Positions 43,035 through 51,090 of a stretch of 64,000 bases of DNA are shown piece after piece. Source of the DNA: JAZKJD01 sp040384585 (GTDB lineage Bacteria; Pseudomonadota; Gammaproteobacteria; Diplorickettsiales; Diplorickettsiaceae); assembly GCA_040384585.1 (NCBI GenBank), contig JAZKJD010000005.1, positions 10,224-74,223 of the forward strand, in the 5' to 3' direction. Made by a program: the position numbers and the translations under genes. The notes under the pieces were generated by a model. That model ran no database searches. It saw only the letters and a list, made by a program, of their open reading frames with translations, and was not told the origin of the DNA. Each line of letters begins with the position of its first letter. The first letter of the stretch is position 1.

Positions 43035-45365
43035 ATGATCATGAATTATATTGCTAAGCTGCTAGGTATTAGTATATTAGGGGCTTTACTATTAAGTGTA
43101 AGCAATCTATCTATTTTCGCTTCTCAAAACGACGCTATCTTAAATTTATTACATATTACTCCTTCACGTGAATCTGTCGATTATGTCCAAAATAAAAAAC
43201 AATTTCAATTACAGAACTTATTGACAGAACAACGTCATCCAAAAACAAATAATTTGAGTTATCTGATCGGCAATGATACCCAAGGTGGATTAAAAGAACT
43301 CTTGATAGTAGATAAGGATATCTCAAAAAAATTTATCGAGATGGCCAATAATCCTCAGCAATTAAAAATATTAGAGAATGCATCTCAGGCCATTGAAATG
43401 ACCATTATCAATCATAGAAAAATATTTTTTTATGGAACAGGTGCGACGGGTCGTTTAAGCGTTTTAGTGGAATCTTCTTTATGGAGACCTTACTGGGAAA
43501 AATTCAAGCTTCTATCAGAATGGCAAAAAATTAAACAATACCTACCTGATGTTGAAAATACGATTATCGGAACTATAACCGGTGGTGATCGTGCTTTACT
43601 AAGTTCACTTCCTGCATTCGAAGATCTGCAAAGTATCGGAAGACTACAATTGCAAGAGCAACATATACAAAAAGGTGATTTAGTTTTTGCGATCACAGAA
43701 GGTGGTGAAACCTCTGCAGTTATTGGTAGCGTTTTGTCGGAAGATAAATTAAATTCTCAGGCAAAACAAAAGAACCTCTATTTTATTTATAATAATCCGG
43801 ATAAAACTTTATTGCCTTTTGTAAGAAGTCGTTCCGTTTTACAGAATCCCAATATAATAAAAATTAATTTGACTACCGGACCGCAAGCAATAGCAGGCTC
43901 AACCAGAATGCAAGCCACGACTAGCGAGCTTTATCTAATGGGTATTCTATTAGAGGATGCCTTGCAGCATATTTTGAAGAAATATCTTTCTAGACAAGAA
44001 ATGCAACAACTCGGATTTTCTGAATCCACGACGTTGAAACAACGCTTGTTAAGTTTTCAAGCATTACAAGTTAGCACTTATCATATGGTCTCGAAAATTG
44101 CTCCATGGATAGATCTAGAAGCAAAAACTTATGCGACACACCATAGAGCAATTTATTTTGCAAACCAAGCATTATTACCTGTTTTTACTGATATTACTGA
44201 ACGGGCCCCTACTTTTCGTCTTGAACCTTTAGACACAATAAATATCAAAAAATCTTGGGTATCTGTATGGACAACTGCAAAAGATCAAGAGCAAGCATGG
44301 CTTATTTTATTGCATCATCCTTTTCGTGGTCTAAATTATAATTTTTATTTAAAAGAGTTTGAAAAAATTCAAGATCCTTTTTTACGAACCGCTGCACTAC
44401 AAGGACTAAAACAAGCAGGTAATGAACAACAATTTCTCTATGACCTTTCTTTTTCTAAGAAAAATATTGCCAAAGTGAATCCAAATGCCGATGATTTAGG
44501 AGTTCTTGTTTTATTTTCTGGAGAACAATTAACCGATTCTGGTTTTTATGATTATTTTCAGCTATTGACTAAGCTTCAAGCTGATACTGTTATTATACAA
44601 ATGGTAACAAAAAAATCGCTTATTAATAAAGAACAGGGGGTAGCATTACAATTCACTAATAAGTCACGTACCTTAGGGTGTGTTGACAATTGTTCTAGGA
44701 TGAGCGAAAAAGCGTTGTTTTTTGAGTACCGTAACGGAGCATACACAGCGTATGTGAGTAACGAAACGCAGAAAAACAACGCTTTTTCACCATCATCGTG
44801 CAATTGTCAACACATCCTATACATCCCAATTACTGTCATGGATGATCCCTTGGGACTAAATCAGCAAGTAATGTTAAAAATGCTACTTAATGCCCATTCA
44901 AGTGCTGTTATGGCAAAGTTAGATCGCGTAGTAGGCAATACTATGACAAATGTTGATCCTAGCAATTTAAAATTGATTGGGCGAGCAACTTATCTTATTC
45001 AATTACAAATAAATGCTGTTTTAAACAGCCCTGTTTGGCTGGATCAATTTGGTCAAGAACCACCAATTTCTTATGCAGAAGCCAATGCAATTTTGTTTAA
45101 TATAATTGATGTTGTGAAAACTAGGCATACTGCAATTAAAACGTCTGAAGTCGCTTTATCTATTATACGTATACTCGAAAGCTTAAAACAACAACGGCCT
45201 ATTTCCTGGGAACAAGCAGAAGAAATTTTACATAGAGAATCCTTAAGCGATTATTTACGTCCTTACTTTAGAGAAGTAGAATCTTTGTACGCTACAAAAA
45301 TTAAAAATAGCCCGTCATGGCGAGGCCGAAACGTTAGTGAGGCCGTGGCCATCCAGAAAAAATGA
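43035..45365 (+). CDS. exported double-SIS protein (MurQ/GCKR-like) carrying repeat insertions
   Basis: 776 residues. An N-terminal signal-like segment (NYIAKLLGISILGALLLSVS) ends near SIFA-SQ, so export is likely. Domain 1 looks like a MurQ-type SIS fold: RHPKTNNLSYL, FFYGTGATGRLSVL (near 132-145), TEGGETSAVIGS and GPQAIAGSTRMQATTSE. Domain 2 repeats the plan and ends with VVGNTMTNVDPSNLKLIGRA. Two SIS domains in one chain recall glucokinase regulatory protein, here possibly a sugar-phosphate etherase or binding protein. Repeat A4 is translated in frame at about residues 547-595 and repeat C1 encodes the last 25 or so. The ATG at 43035 follows AGGAAA. An exported MurQ relative is unusual; activity is uncertain. 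Confidence 0.75.
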   Translation: MIMNYIAKLLGISILGALLLSVSNLSIFASQNDAILNLLHITPSRESVDYVQNKKQFQLQNLLTEQRHPKTNNLSYLIGNDTQGGLKELLIVDKDISKKFIEMANNPQQLKILENASQAIEMTIINHRKIFFYGTGATGRLSVLVESSLWRPYWEKFKLLSEWQKIKQYLPDVENTIIGTITGGDRALLSSLPAFEDLQSIGRLQLQEQHIQKGDLVFAITEGGETSAVIGSVLSEDKLNSQAKQKNLYFIYNNPDKTLLPFVRSRSVLQNPNIIKINLTTGPQAIAGSTRMQATTSELYLMGILLEDALQHILKKYLSRQEMQQLGFSESTTLKQRLLSFQALQVSTYHMVSKIAPWIDLEAKTYATHHRAIYFANQALLPVFTDITERAPTFRLEPLDTINIKKSWVSVWTTAKDQEQAWLILLHHPFRGLNYNFYLKEFEKIQDPFLRTAALQGLKQAGNEQQFLYDLSFSKKNIAKVNPNADDLGVLVLFSGEQLTDSGFYDYFQLLTKLQADTVIIQMVTKKSLINKEQGVALQFTNKSRTLGCVDNCSRMSEKALFFEYRNGAYTAYVSNETQKNNAFSPSSCNCQHILYIPITVMDDPLGLNQQVMLKMLLNAHSSAVMAKLDRVVGNTMTNVDPSNLKLIGRATYLIQLQINAVLNSPVWLDQFGQEPPISYAEANAILFNIIDVVKTRHTAIKTSEVALSIIRILESLKQQRPISWEQAEEILHRESLSDYLRPYFREVESLYATKIKNSPSWRGRNVSEAVAIQKK
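44673..44819. repeat. family A palindromic element, copy A4, in frame inside a CDS
   Basis: ttagggtgtgttgacaattg (44673-44692) and caattgtcaacacatccta (44801-44819) are inverse ends. Inner arms gaaaaagcgttgttttt and aaaaacaacgctttttc are perfectly complementary. The 147-bp length is a multiple of three with no stop in the host frame; it adds about 49 residues including EYRNGAYTAYVSN. Confidence 0.9.
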
Positions 45366-45408
45366 AGCGTTTCACCCGATTTCCGCGCGCTTCGCGCGCA
45401 CAATGACG
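45283..45408 (+). repeat. family C repeat, copy C1
   Basis: tctttgtacgctacaaaaattaaaaatagcccgtcatggcgaggccgaaacgttagtgaggccgtggccatccag...gcgcgcttcgcgcg. Nearly identical to C2 at 63850-63975. It encodes the last residues and the stop of the double-SIS protein. Its first 20 bases are the same module that begins family B. Confidence 0.85.
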
Positions 45409-45445
45409 AAAAATGCTTTACTATTGCCTAAAACAAAAATTAGCT

Positions 45446-45490
45446 GCACTAGTTCCGACTTGATCGGAACTAGTGCAAATAACAAATTTT
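45446..45490. terminator. bidirectional terminator between convergent genes
   Basis: A perfect 13-bp stem: gcactagttccga (45446-45458), loop cttga, tcggaactagtgc (45464-45476). A T-rich run (aaattttttcc) follows on the plus strand and ttttgtttt on the minus strand. It separates the convergent double-SIS and putative phospholipase genes. Confidence 0.8.
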
Positions 45491-45514
45491 TTCCTGCGGG
45501 ATTATATAGGAGGG

Positions 45515-47020
45515 TTACCGTGATAATAAGGGAGTATTTTCATGAGCATTCTCACGCTTACTCAATACTTCTTCTAACGATGCCTTCCATTTTAAGAAAG
45601 GAATTTTTCTATCCAAAAGGTCCTCAACCGTGTCATGAGTCTCGGCATATTTTTTCATTAAACCTTTCTCAATAGTATTAAGAATTTTCTTATCTTTCTC
45701 TTCAAATAAACTGTACAACGACTCTAATTTCCCCATTGATTCCGTTAACCAGGTCTGTTGTTTATTTGCAAAGCAACATAAAGAAGAAAAGAGAGAAGAA
45801 GACACGGTTGGTGCAGGATTCGATTTAGATGCATGCAACCAACATTCAATTAAGGTAGAAACACCGTACCAGTTTTCTATGTATTCTTCACAGAGTGGAT
45901 TACCTACCTCTTTACGACGAAACACTTTTTTGCTCTCTTCGTCAACATGAAAAAGAGGGCAGCATGTCTTTTGCTGCGCAGAAGGTAATGGCTCTGGCAT
46001 AGCGCTTTCTTCTGGATGCACTAAAGGTAAAGGAAGGAGGCCATCATAGATATCTTTTAAATCTTTAAAAACGGATTGACACGCTTCGACAACGGCTTTG
46101 TAATTTTTTTCGTTTACTAAATCAAAAAGTTTAGCGTCACCAAAAACACATCTTTCATTCCCTTCTTTATCCTGACAATCAATACCTAGCGAATTTGCTT
46201 CATCGTGGCTTGCTTTCGTTAGCAGCCCTCCTAGAACAAGACCATGTTCCTTAACAAGCTCGAAGTGTGGCGTTACGACATGGCCAGCCGCAAAAGCGTC
46301 TGTAAAAAAATGAAGGCCATAAGCCAAGTAAGCGCAGGCTTTGTCGAACAACGCTTTCTTTTGTTTTTCATTTTGTTCTTTATGCGCTTGCTTAGCTAAC
46401 TCAAAAGCTTGATCTCGGGCAGTTCGATAAGCGGTTAAAGCGTCAGGTCGAAAATGATCAAAATCAAAAAGCGATACTAATATATAGTTTGGACCAAGCG
46501 CTTCTACATACTTCTTATTTAAGTCTTTCCCGTCTCCGTTCGTGTAGTATTCGCTGGGTTGCTTATTCTCCTCTCGAAGCTTCTTAAGACCCTCTCTTTC
46601 TGACGCTAGGAGTTTCAAAGTTTTCTCTAGTGATTTTCTATTTTCAGGGTTAAACGGTAGAACAAAATCCTTAAGAAAAATATCCTTCGACAATTCTTTC
46701 TTGGAGTTTTGCGGATGTGCATTGAAGTTTTGCGGATGTGCAATCGTGTCATAGTGTTTAAAAAATGCATCTTCAACGCTAACATGTGAAGAATAAAAAT
46801 CTGGCAAGCAGATAATATCCTTTAAGTGAATGGAAAAACCATTTATCACAACCTCAGAAGGTATCCCTTCAGGTAGTTCGTCTAATATCAACGAATGCTC
46901 CCCACCATCGTAACAAACAAATCGCGGGCGTCGTCCTCCCTTCTTCCATTCCTCTGTCACTTTTAATTCTTTATCCATGAATTCTTTATCTATTTTTTGT
47001 TCTTGTGTATCTTCTGACAT
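45515..47020 (-). CDS. putative zinc-dependent phospholipase C-like protein (501 aa)
   Basis: The centre contains LFDFDHFRPDALTAYRTARDQAFELA (in two parts, residues about 183-208) and ACAYLAYGLHFFTDAFAAGHVVTPH (near 228-252). The HxxxDxxxAGH block is a metal-binding pattern of the S1/P1 nuclease-phospholipase C fold, also found in Legionella-type phospholipases C. The rest is unrecognised: a polar N-terminus and a C-terminal part with Cys-rich pieces (SLCCFANKQQ). No signal peptide. The tail SKRENAHENTPLLSR is polar. A secreted phospholipase is a fair inference; substrate is unknown. Confidence 0.65.
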   Translation of the reverse strand: MSEDTQEQKIDKEFMDKELKVTEEWKKGGRRPRFVCYDGGEHSLILDELPEGIPSEVVINGFSIHLKDIICLPDFYSSHVSVEDAFFKHYDTIAHPQNFNAHPQNSKKELSKDIFLKDFVLPFNPENRKSLEKTLKLLASEREGLKKLREENKQPSEYYTNGDGKDLNKKYVEALGPNYILVSLFDFDHFRPDALTAYRTARDQAFELAKQAHKEQNEKQKKALFDKACAYLAYGLHFFTDAFAAGHVVTPHFELVKEHGLVLGGLLTKASHDEANSLGIDCQDKEGNERCVFGDAKLFDLVNEKNYKAVVEACQSVFKDLKDIYDGLLPLPLVHPEESAMPEPLPSAQQKTCCPLFHVDEESKKVFRRKEVGNPLCEEYIENWYGVSTLIECWLHASKSNPAPTVSSSLFSSLCCFANKQQTWLTESMGKLESLYSLFEEKDKKILNTIEKGLMKKYAETHDTVEDLLDRKIPFLKWKASLEEVLSKRENAHENTPLLSR

Positions 47021-47095
47021 AATATTATTCTTTTCACTGTTGTTGTTATTATGAAAGATCCTAACAATAAAAGATTAATAGATTATTAAATAATC

Positions 47096-47176
47096 ATCCA
47101 AAAATTACGCTATCCTCTGCACGCTACAAAAATTAAAGCGGCATGGGCAACGGTAAATGCAGCTACTTTTTGTTGC
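47096..47176 (+). repeat. truncated family B copy B4
   Basis: tacgctatcctctgcacgctacaaaaattaaagcggcatgggcaacggtaaatgcagctactttttgt matches the first half of B1; the ctggcaggacc half is missing. It lies between the putative phospholipase and glmS, just past the glmS stop. Confidence 0.7.
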
Positions 47177-47188
47177 ATTGAGAGGCGC

Positions 47189-49021
47189 TTATTCTACGGT
47201 AACTGATTTTGCGAGATTTCTAGGTTGATCAACGTCTGTCCCCTTAAGAACAGCAACATGATAGGCGAGTAGCTGTAAAGGAACCGTAAAAACGATGGGA
47301 CTAATTACATCCGTTGTCTTTGGTAAGATGATAGTTTCTATATCCTCAGATTTTTCTTTCTCTAATGGATCTTGTGCAAATAAAATAACTTGTCCGGCCC
47401 GCGCACGCACTTCTTGAATAGTAGACTTTAATTTATCACTTAAAAAATTGGATGGGAGTAATGCAATAACAGGCATATTGCTATCGACTAAAGCAAGAGG
47501 TCCATGCTTTAACTCACCCGCAGGATAGGCTTCTGCGTGAATGTAAGAGATTTCTTTGAGTTTAAGAGCAGCTTCTAAGGCCACAGGATAGTGGATACCG
47601 CGCGCGATAAATAACGCGTGCGATTTATCTACCAATACTTTCGCTAATCGTTTAATGGGCGCATCTAACGTTAAAGCCTCTTCTAAAAGTTTTGGTAATG
47701 CACGTAACTGTGAAACCCATTCTGTCTCTTGTTGTTTATTCCAGCCATGATGCCGACCTAAAAGTGCTGTTAGTAATAACAGCACGGTAAGCTGCGTGGT
47801 AAAAGCCTTTGTCGAAGCCACGCCAATTTCGGGCCCTGCTCGTGTTAATAAGACAAAGTCGGATTCGCGTACCATTGCACTTTCTGGAACATTACAAATG
47901 GTTAACGTCGCTGCGTAATCTTTCGTCTTTGCTTGTCGCAATGCTTCTAACGTATCTGCCGTTTCGCCAGATTGCGATAAGGTAATGAATAACGTATCCG
48001 GTTCTACCACGGTCGGATGATAACGAAACTCACTAGCAATCTCTACTTGACAAGGAAGTCCTACCCAACTTTCTAACCAATAACGTGCAATTAAACCTGC
48101 ATGATAACTGGTACCACAAGCTACTATCTGCACTCGACGGATACCGGCAAGGCTATCAATCGCTTGAAAGCCACCCATTTCATCCAAAACTTGATGTTGT
48201 CTAATTCGTCCTTCCAATGCAGCATTGACTGCATCCGCTTGTTCAAAGATCTCTTTTTCCATAAAATGACGGTATTTCCCCTTAGTAATCACATCATTTT
48301 GTAATGCTGAATGATAAGGAGAACGATGCACAATTTGCCCTTTACTATCGTAAAGCATCACTTTTTCAGAACTAATATGCGCAACCTCTCCTTCTTCTAA
48401 ATAAATAAATTGTTTTGTAACAGGGAATAAAGCAAAATGGTCAGACGCAATAAAATTCTCACCCACACCCAAACCAATGACTAAAGGGCTGCCTTTACGC
48501 ACAGCAATTAAGCTATTAGGTGCATGGCGATAGAGAAAAACAATGGCAAACGCACCTTCTAATCGTCGAATGGTTTGCAATACGGCCGACAAGAAATCCT
48601 TACCCTCTTTTAGTTGTTGATCTAATAGGTGAACAATGATTTCCGTATCAGTTTCTGACTCAAATGGATAGCCCGCTTTTATTAACGCCTGACGCAAGAG
48701 TAAATAATTTTCAATAATTCCGTTATGAACTAAAGCAATGTCGGCTCCCGACATATGCGGATGTGCATTCATTTCACTAGGTCTACCATGAGTAGCCCAA
48801 CGTGTGTGAGCAATACCAATTTTTCCCGATAAGACTTGGGGTTTTATTGCTTGCGCTAAGGCTTCCACTTTGCCGACAGTGCGTAGCCGTTGTAATTGCT
48901 CATTGGAGTCTAGTAATGCAATACCCGCTGAATCATAGCCTCGGTATTCAAGCCGTCTTAAACCTTGTATAAGAATAGATGCGACGTTACGTTGCGCCAC
49001 AGCAGCTACAATCCCACACAT
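47189..49021 (-). CDS. glmS: glucosamine-6-phosphate synthase (isomerizing)
   Basis: Makes glucosamine-6-phosphate from fructose-6-phosphate and glutamine. N-terminal glutaminase begins MCGIVAAVAQ with Cys at position 2 as nucleophile; HTRWATHGRPSEMNAHPH and VHNGIIENY follow. Two SIS domains carry CGTSYHAGL and SQSGETADTL; C-terminus ends DQPRNLAKSVTVE, the family tail. 610 residues. Divergent from comF. The product feeds GlmM at 38.1-39.4 kb. Confidence 0.97.
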   Translation of the reverse strand: MCGIVAAVAQRNVASILIQGLRRLEYRGYDSAGIALLDSNEQLQRLRTVGKVEALAQAIKPQVLSGKIGIAHTRWATHGRPSEMNAHPHMSGADIALVHNGIIENYLLLRQALIKAGYPFESETDTEIIVHLLDQQLKEGKDFLSAVLQTIRRLEGAFAIVFLYRHAPNSLIAVRKGSPLVIGLGVGENFIASDHFALFPVTKQFIYLEEGEVAHISSEKVMLYDSKGQIVHRSPYHSALQNDVITKGKYRHFMEKEIFEQADAVNAALEGRIRQHQVLDEMGGFQAIDSLAGIRRVQIVACGTSYHAGLIARYWLESWVGLPCQVEIASEFRYHPTVVEPDTLFITLSQSGETADTLEALRQAKTKDYAATLTICNVPESAMVRESDFVLLTRAGPEIGVASTKAFTTQLTVLLLLTALLGRHHGWNKQQETEWVSQLRALPKLLEEALTLDAPIKRLAKVLVDKSHALFIARGIHYPVALEAALKLKEISYIHAEAYPAGELKHGPLALVDSNMPVIALLPSNFLSDKLKSTIQEVRARAGQVILFAQDPLEKEKSEDIETIILPKTTDVISPIVFTVPLQLLAYHVAVLKGTDVDQPRNLAKSVTVE

Positions 49022-49055
49022 ACAAATTATCTTAAACCTCAGTTATACTCTGAAA

Positions 49056-49793
49056 ATGGATATCAGTTTTTTTATAAAACTAACAAAAACAGAAATGACT
49101 CACTGGTTTTTTCCTTATACTTGCATTTTATGTAGTGAAAAAACAAGACGAGAAATTGATTTATGTAGTGATTGTGAAAAAAATTTACCCTGGCTACACC
49201 AGAAAATTTGTATTCACTGCGCAGCGCCTTTGTTATTAGAGACAAATTCTATTTGTGGAGCCTGTTTGAAAAATCCACTGCCTTTTTATAAAACCTGTAT
49301 ACTTTTCTCTTATACACATGCCATAAAAAAATTAATCATCGGACTAAAATTCCAACAACGCCTACTTTATGCAAATATTCTAGGGTCCCTACTCATGGAA
49401 AAAGTAGAACAACTCTACCAGAAAGAGGATTTACCTCCTTTAATTATTCCTGTACCCCTGTATAAAAAACGCCTTCGTGAACGTGGTTTTAATCAAGCGA
49501 TAGAGATCGCAAGACCTATCAACAAAAAGCTAAATATCCCCATCGATTATAAAAGCTGTAGCCGAATTCGCAATACGGTGGCACAAAGTACATTACCTGC
49601 TAACCAGCGCGCTACTAACGTGAAAAATGCGTTCGCTATACAAAGAAGCCTATCTAGTCAACATATAGCGCTACTCGATGACGTAATGACCACAGGCCAC
49701 ACGCTCATCGAGTTAAGTCGCGCTTTATATGATGCAGGTGTGAAAAGAATAGATGTATGGTGTTGCGCACGTACGTACCTGGGCAGCTTCTAA
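49056..49793 (+). CDS. comF: ComF family phosphoribosyltransferase-like protein
   Basis: Competence-associated protein (245 residues). The N-terminal zinc site has paired Cys (CILC, CSDC, CIHC, CGAC), then the PRT domain LIIPVPLYKKRLRERGFNQA and ALLDDVMTTGHTLIELS. An ATG at 49095 is also possible. Role in DNA uptake is inferred from the family; comEC is not in the window. Confidence 0.93.
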   Translation: MDISFFIKLTKTEMTHWFFPYTCILCSEKTRREIDLCSDCEKNLPWLHQKICIHCAAPLLLETNSICGACLKNPLPFYKTCILFSYTHAIKKLIIGLKFQQRLLYANILGSLLMEKVEQLYQKEDLPPLIIPVPLYKKRLRERGFNQAIEIARPINKKLNIPIDYKSCSRIRNTVAQSTLPANQRATNVKNAFAIQRSLSSQHIALLDDVMTTGHTLIELSRALYDAGVKRIDVWCCARTYLGSF

Positions 49794-49825
49794 ACCTACT
49801 CTACTGAGTGTAAAGAAACAACGCT

Positions 49826-50224
49826 TTAATACTGTTCTTCACGCTCACGGTGACGTCCACCACCATTATTACCGCCACTACCGGAACCCATACCGCCAGA
49901 ACGACGACGATGGCCACCGCCACCACCTCCTCCGCCTGTTCGACCACCACCGCCACTACGGCTACCGCCATTCGAGTCAGGTGGATTTGCTTCGGAAACA
50001 GTAATAGTACGTCTTTCATGAATGCTACCATGCAAGCGTTCAATAGCCTCTTTTGCCTCTTCAGGTGTAGACATCTCAACAAAACCAAAACCCTTACTAC
50101 GGCCACTGTGGAAGTCCCGAATGACTTTAACAAACTTTACTTCACCAAAAGGTTCAAAAAGCACCCTTAAGCCATCGTCATCGACGCTATAGCTCAAACC
50201 ACCTACATACAATCTTTTATTCAC
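49826..50224 (-). CDS. glycine-rich RRM RNA-binding protein
   Basis: 132 residues. One RRM with RNP2 LYVGGL near the N-terminus and RNP1 KGFGFVEM near residue 45, followed by a Gly/Arg/Ser-rich tail (GGGGGGGGHRRR, GGNNGGG). TGGAGG lies ahead of the ATG. Small proteins of this kind are found in cyanobacteria and some proteobacteria, where they bind RNA and may respond to cold. Its repetitive GGN codons may be prone to length variation. Confidence 0.93.
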   Translation of the reverse strand: MNKRLYVGGLSYSVDDDGLRVLFEPFGEVKFVKVIRDFHSGRSKGFGFVEMSTPEEAKEAIERLHGSIHERRTITVSEANPPDSNGGSRSGGGGRTGGGGGGGGHRRRSGGMGSGSGGNNGGGRHREREEQY

Positions 50225-50524
50225 GAAAAACCTCCAAAAGGCTAAAAAATGGCCACTCTCTAAGATAGCACCGCTTACACGTTCTAACTAAGCTGTGGCA
50301 AAGATAAACTAAACGCCCTCATAGTAACACAGGAGAGTCAACTAGGGTATATACCGCTCGTACTTGAAGATGCGAACTTTTCGAATTCACAGCGAGCGGT
50401 ATATCCTCTTCGCCTTTCAAGAGTGGCGTTGCTACACATCGGACGCTCATCCTCGTGCGCCTGCCCCTCCGCCCCCTCTTGAAACCCTTTAGGTATATGC
50501 TACATGGCTAAAAAGCTGGCCATA
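50225..50524. other. 300-bp gap with hairpin repeats
   Basis: It contains repeat G1 (50349-50404) and a second looser hairpin (tttcaagag 50415-50423 with ctcttgaaa 50477-50485). The side next to the RRM gene is its leader with TGGAGG. No gene is supported. Confidence 0.55.
50349..50404. repeat. family G palindrome, copy G1 (56 bp)
   Basis: atataccgctcg (50349-50360) is the exact inverse of cgagcggtatat (50393-50404). The interior tacttgaagatgcgaacttttcgaattcac recurs inverted near 52000-52045. Confidence 0.75.
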
Positions 50525-51004
50525 CTACTCCAAAAAACTACGCAACATCCAAGCATTTTTCTCATGAACTTCCATGCGATCTGAAAGTAAATCGACAGTC
50601 ACTTGGTCCCCTGATTCTTCGATTCGAGGCAATAATTCTCGCGCCAAGCAAATAATTGTCTCCTGATCTTCCATAAGCTGTCTTATCATTGACTCGGATT
50701 TTACAGAACGAGCCCCCACCGATTCTTTAATTTTGCTTAATTTTGCAAAATCCTCATAGCTAGCTGGGACGAAAAAACCCAGTGCACGCACGCGCTCAGC
50801 AATAGTATCGACTGCATTCCATAGATCCATATATTGTGCTTCAAATAAGCTATGTAAGGGTTGGAACATAGGACCTGTCACATTCCAATGAAAATTATGC
50901 GTTTTTAAGTACAGCATATAATTATTAGCCAATAACTTGATCAATCCTTCTGCTGTTTTTTTTCGTTTTGTTTCTGTTAACCCTATATTAAGTTTTTCCA
51001 ACAT
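50525..51004 (-). CDS. dps: Dps family ferritin-like DNA-protection protein
   Basis: Dodecameric mini-ferritin that oxidises iron with peroxide. The ferroxidase signature THNFHWNVTGPMFQPLHSLFE with downstream AQYMDLWNAVDTIAERVRALG is visible at about residues 35-75. 159 residues. GGAG precedes the ATG. DNA binding cannot be judged: the N-terminus is short and only moderately basic. Confidence 0.95.
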   Translation of the reverse strand: MLEKLNIGLTETKRKKTAEGLIKLLANNYMLYLKTHNFHWNVTGPMFQPLHSLFEAQYMDLWNAVDTIAERVRALGFFVPASYEDFAKLSKIKESVGARSVKSESMIRQLMEDQETIICLARELLPRIEESGDQVTVDLLSDRMEVHEKNAWMLRSFLE

Positions 51005-51090
51005 AGTAAATAGCTCCTAACAATAGTTATATCTATGATACTTGAAGTCGCAAACTAGCAACTTCAAGTAGCTCTTCTATTATTCTTAAA

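Noticed and set aside
43035..45365. Calling the double-SIS gene a pseudogene because of two repeat insertions
   Set aside because: The frame is intact from a good ribosome binding site to the stop, and motifs on both sides of the insertions are preserved.
49801..50133. Other-frame protein in the RRM gene rich in Val/Ala
   Set aside because: It is a shadow of the GC-rich Gly-coding tail of the RRM gene and has no start context.
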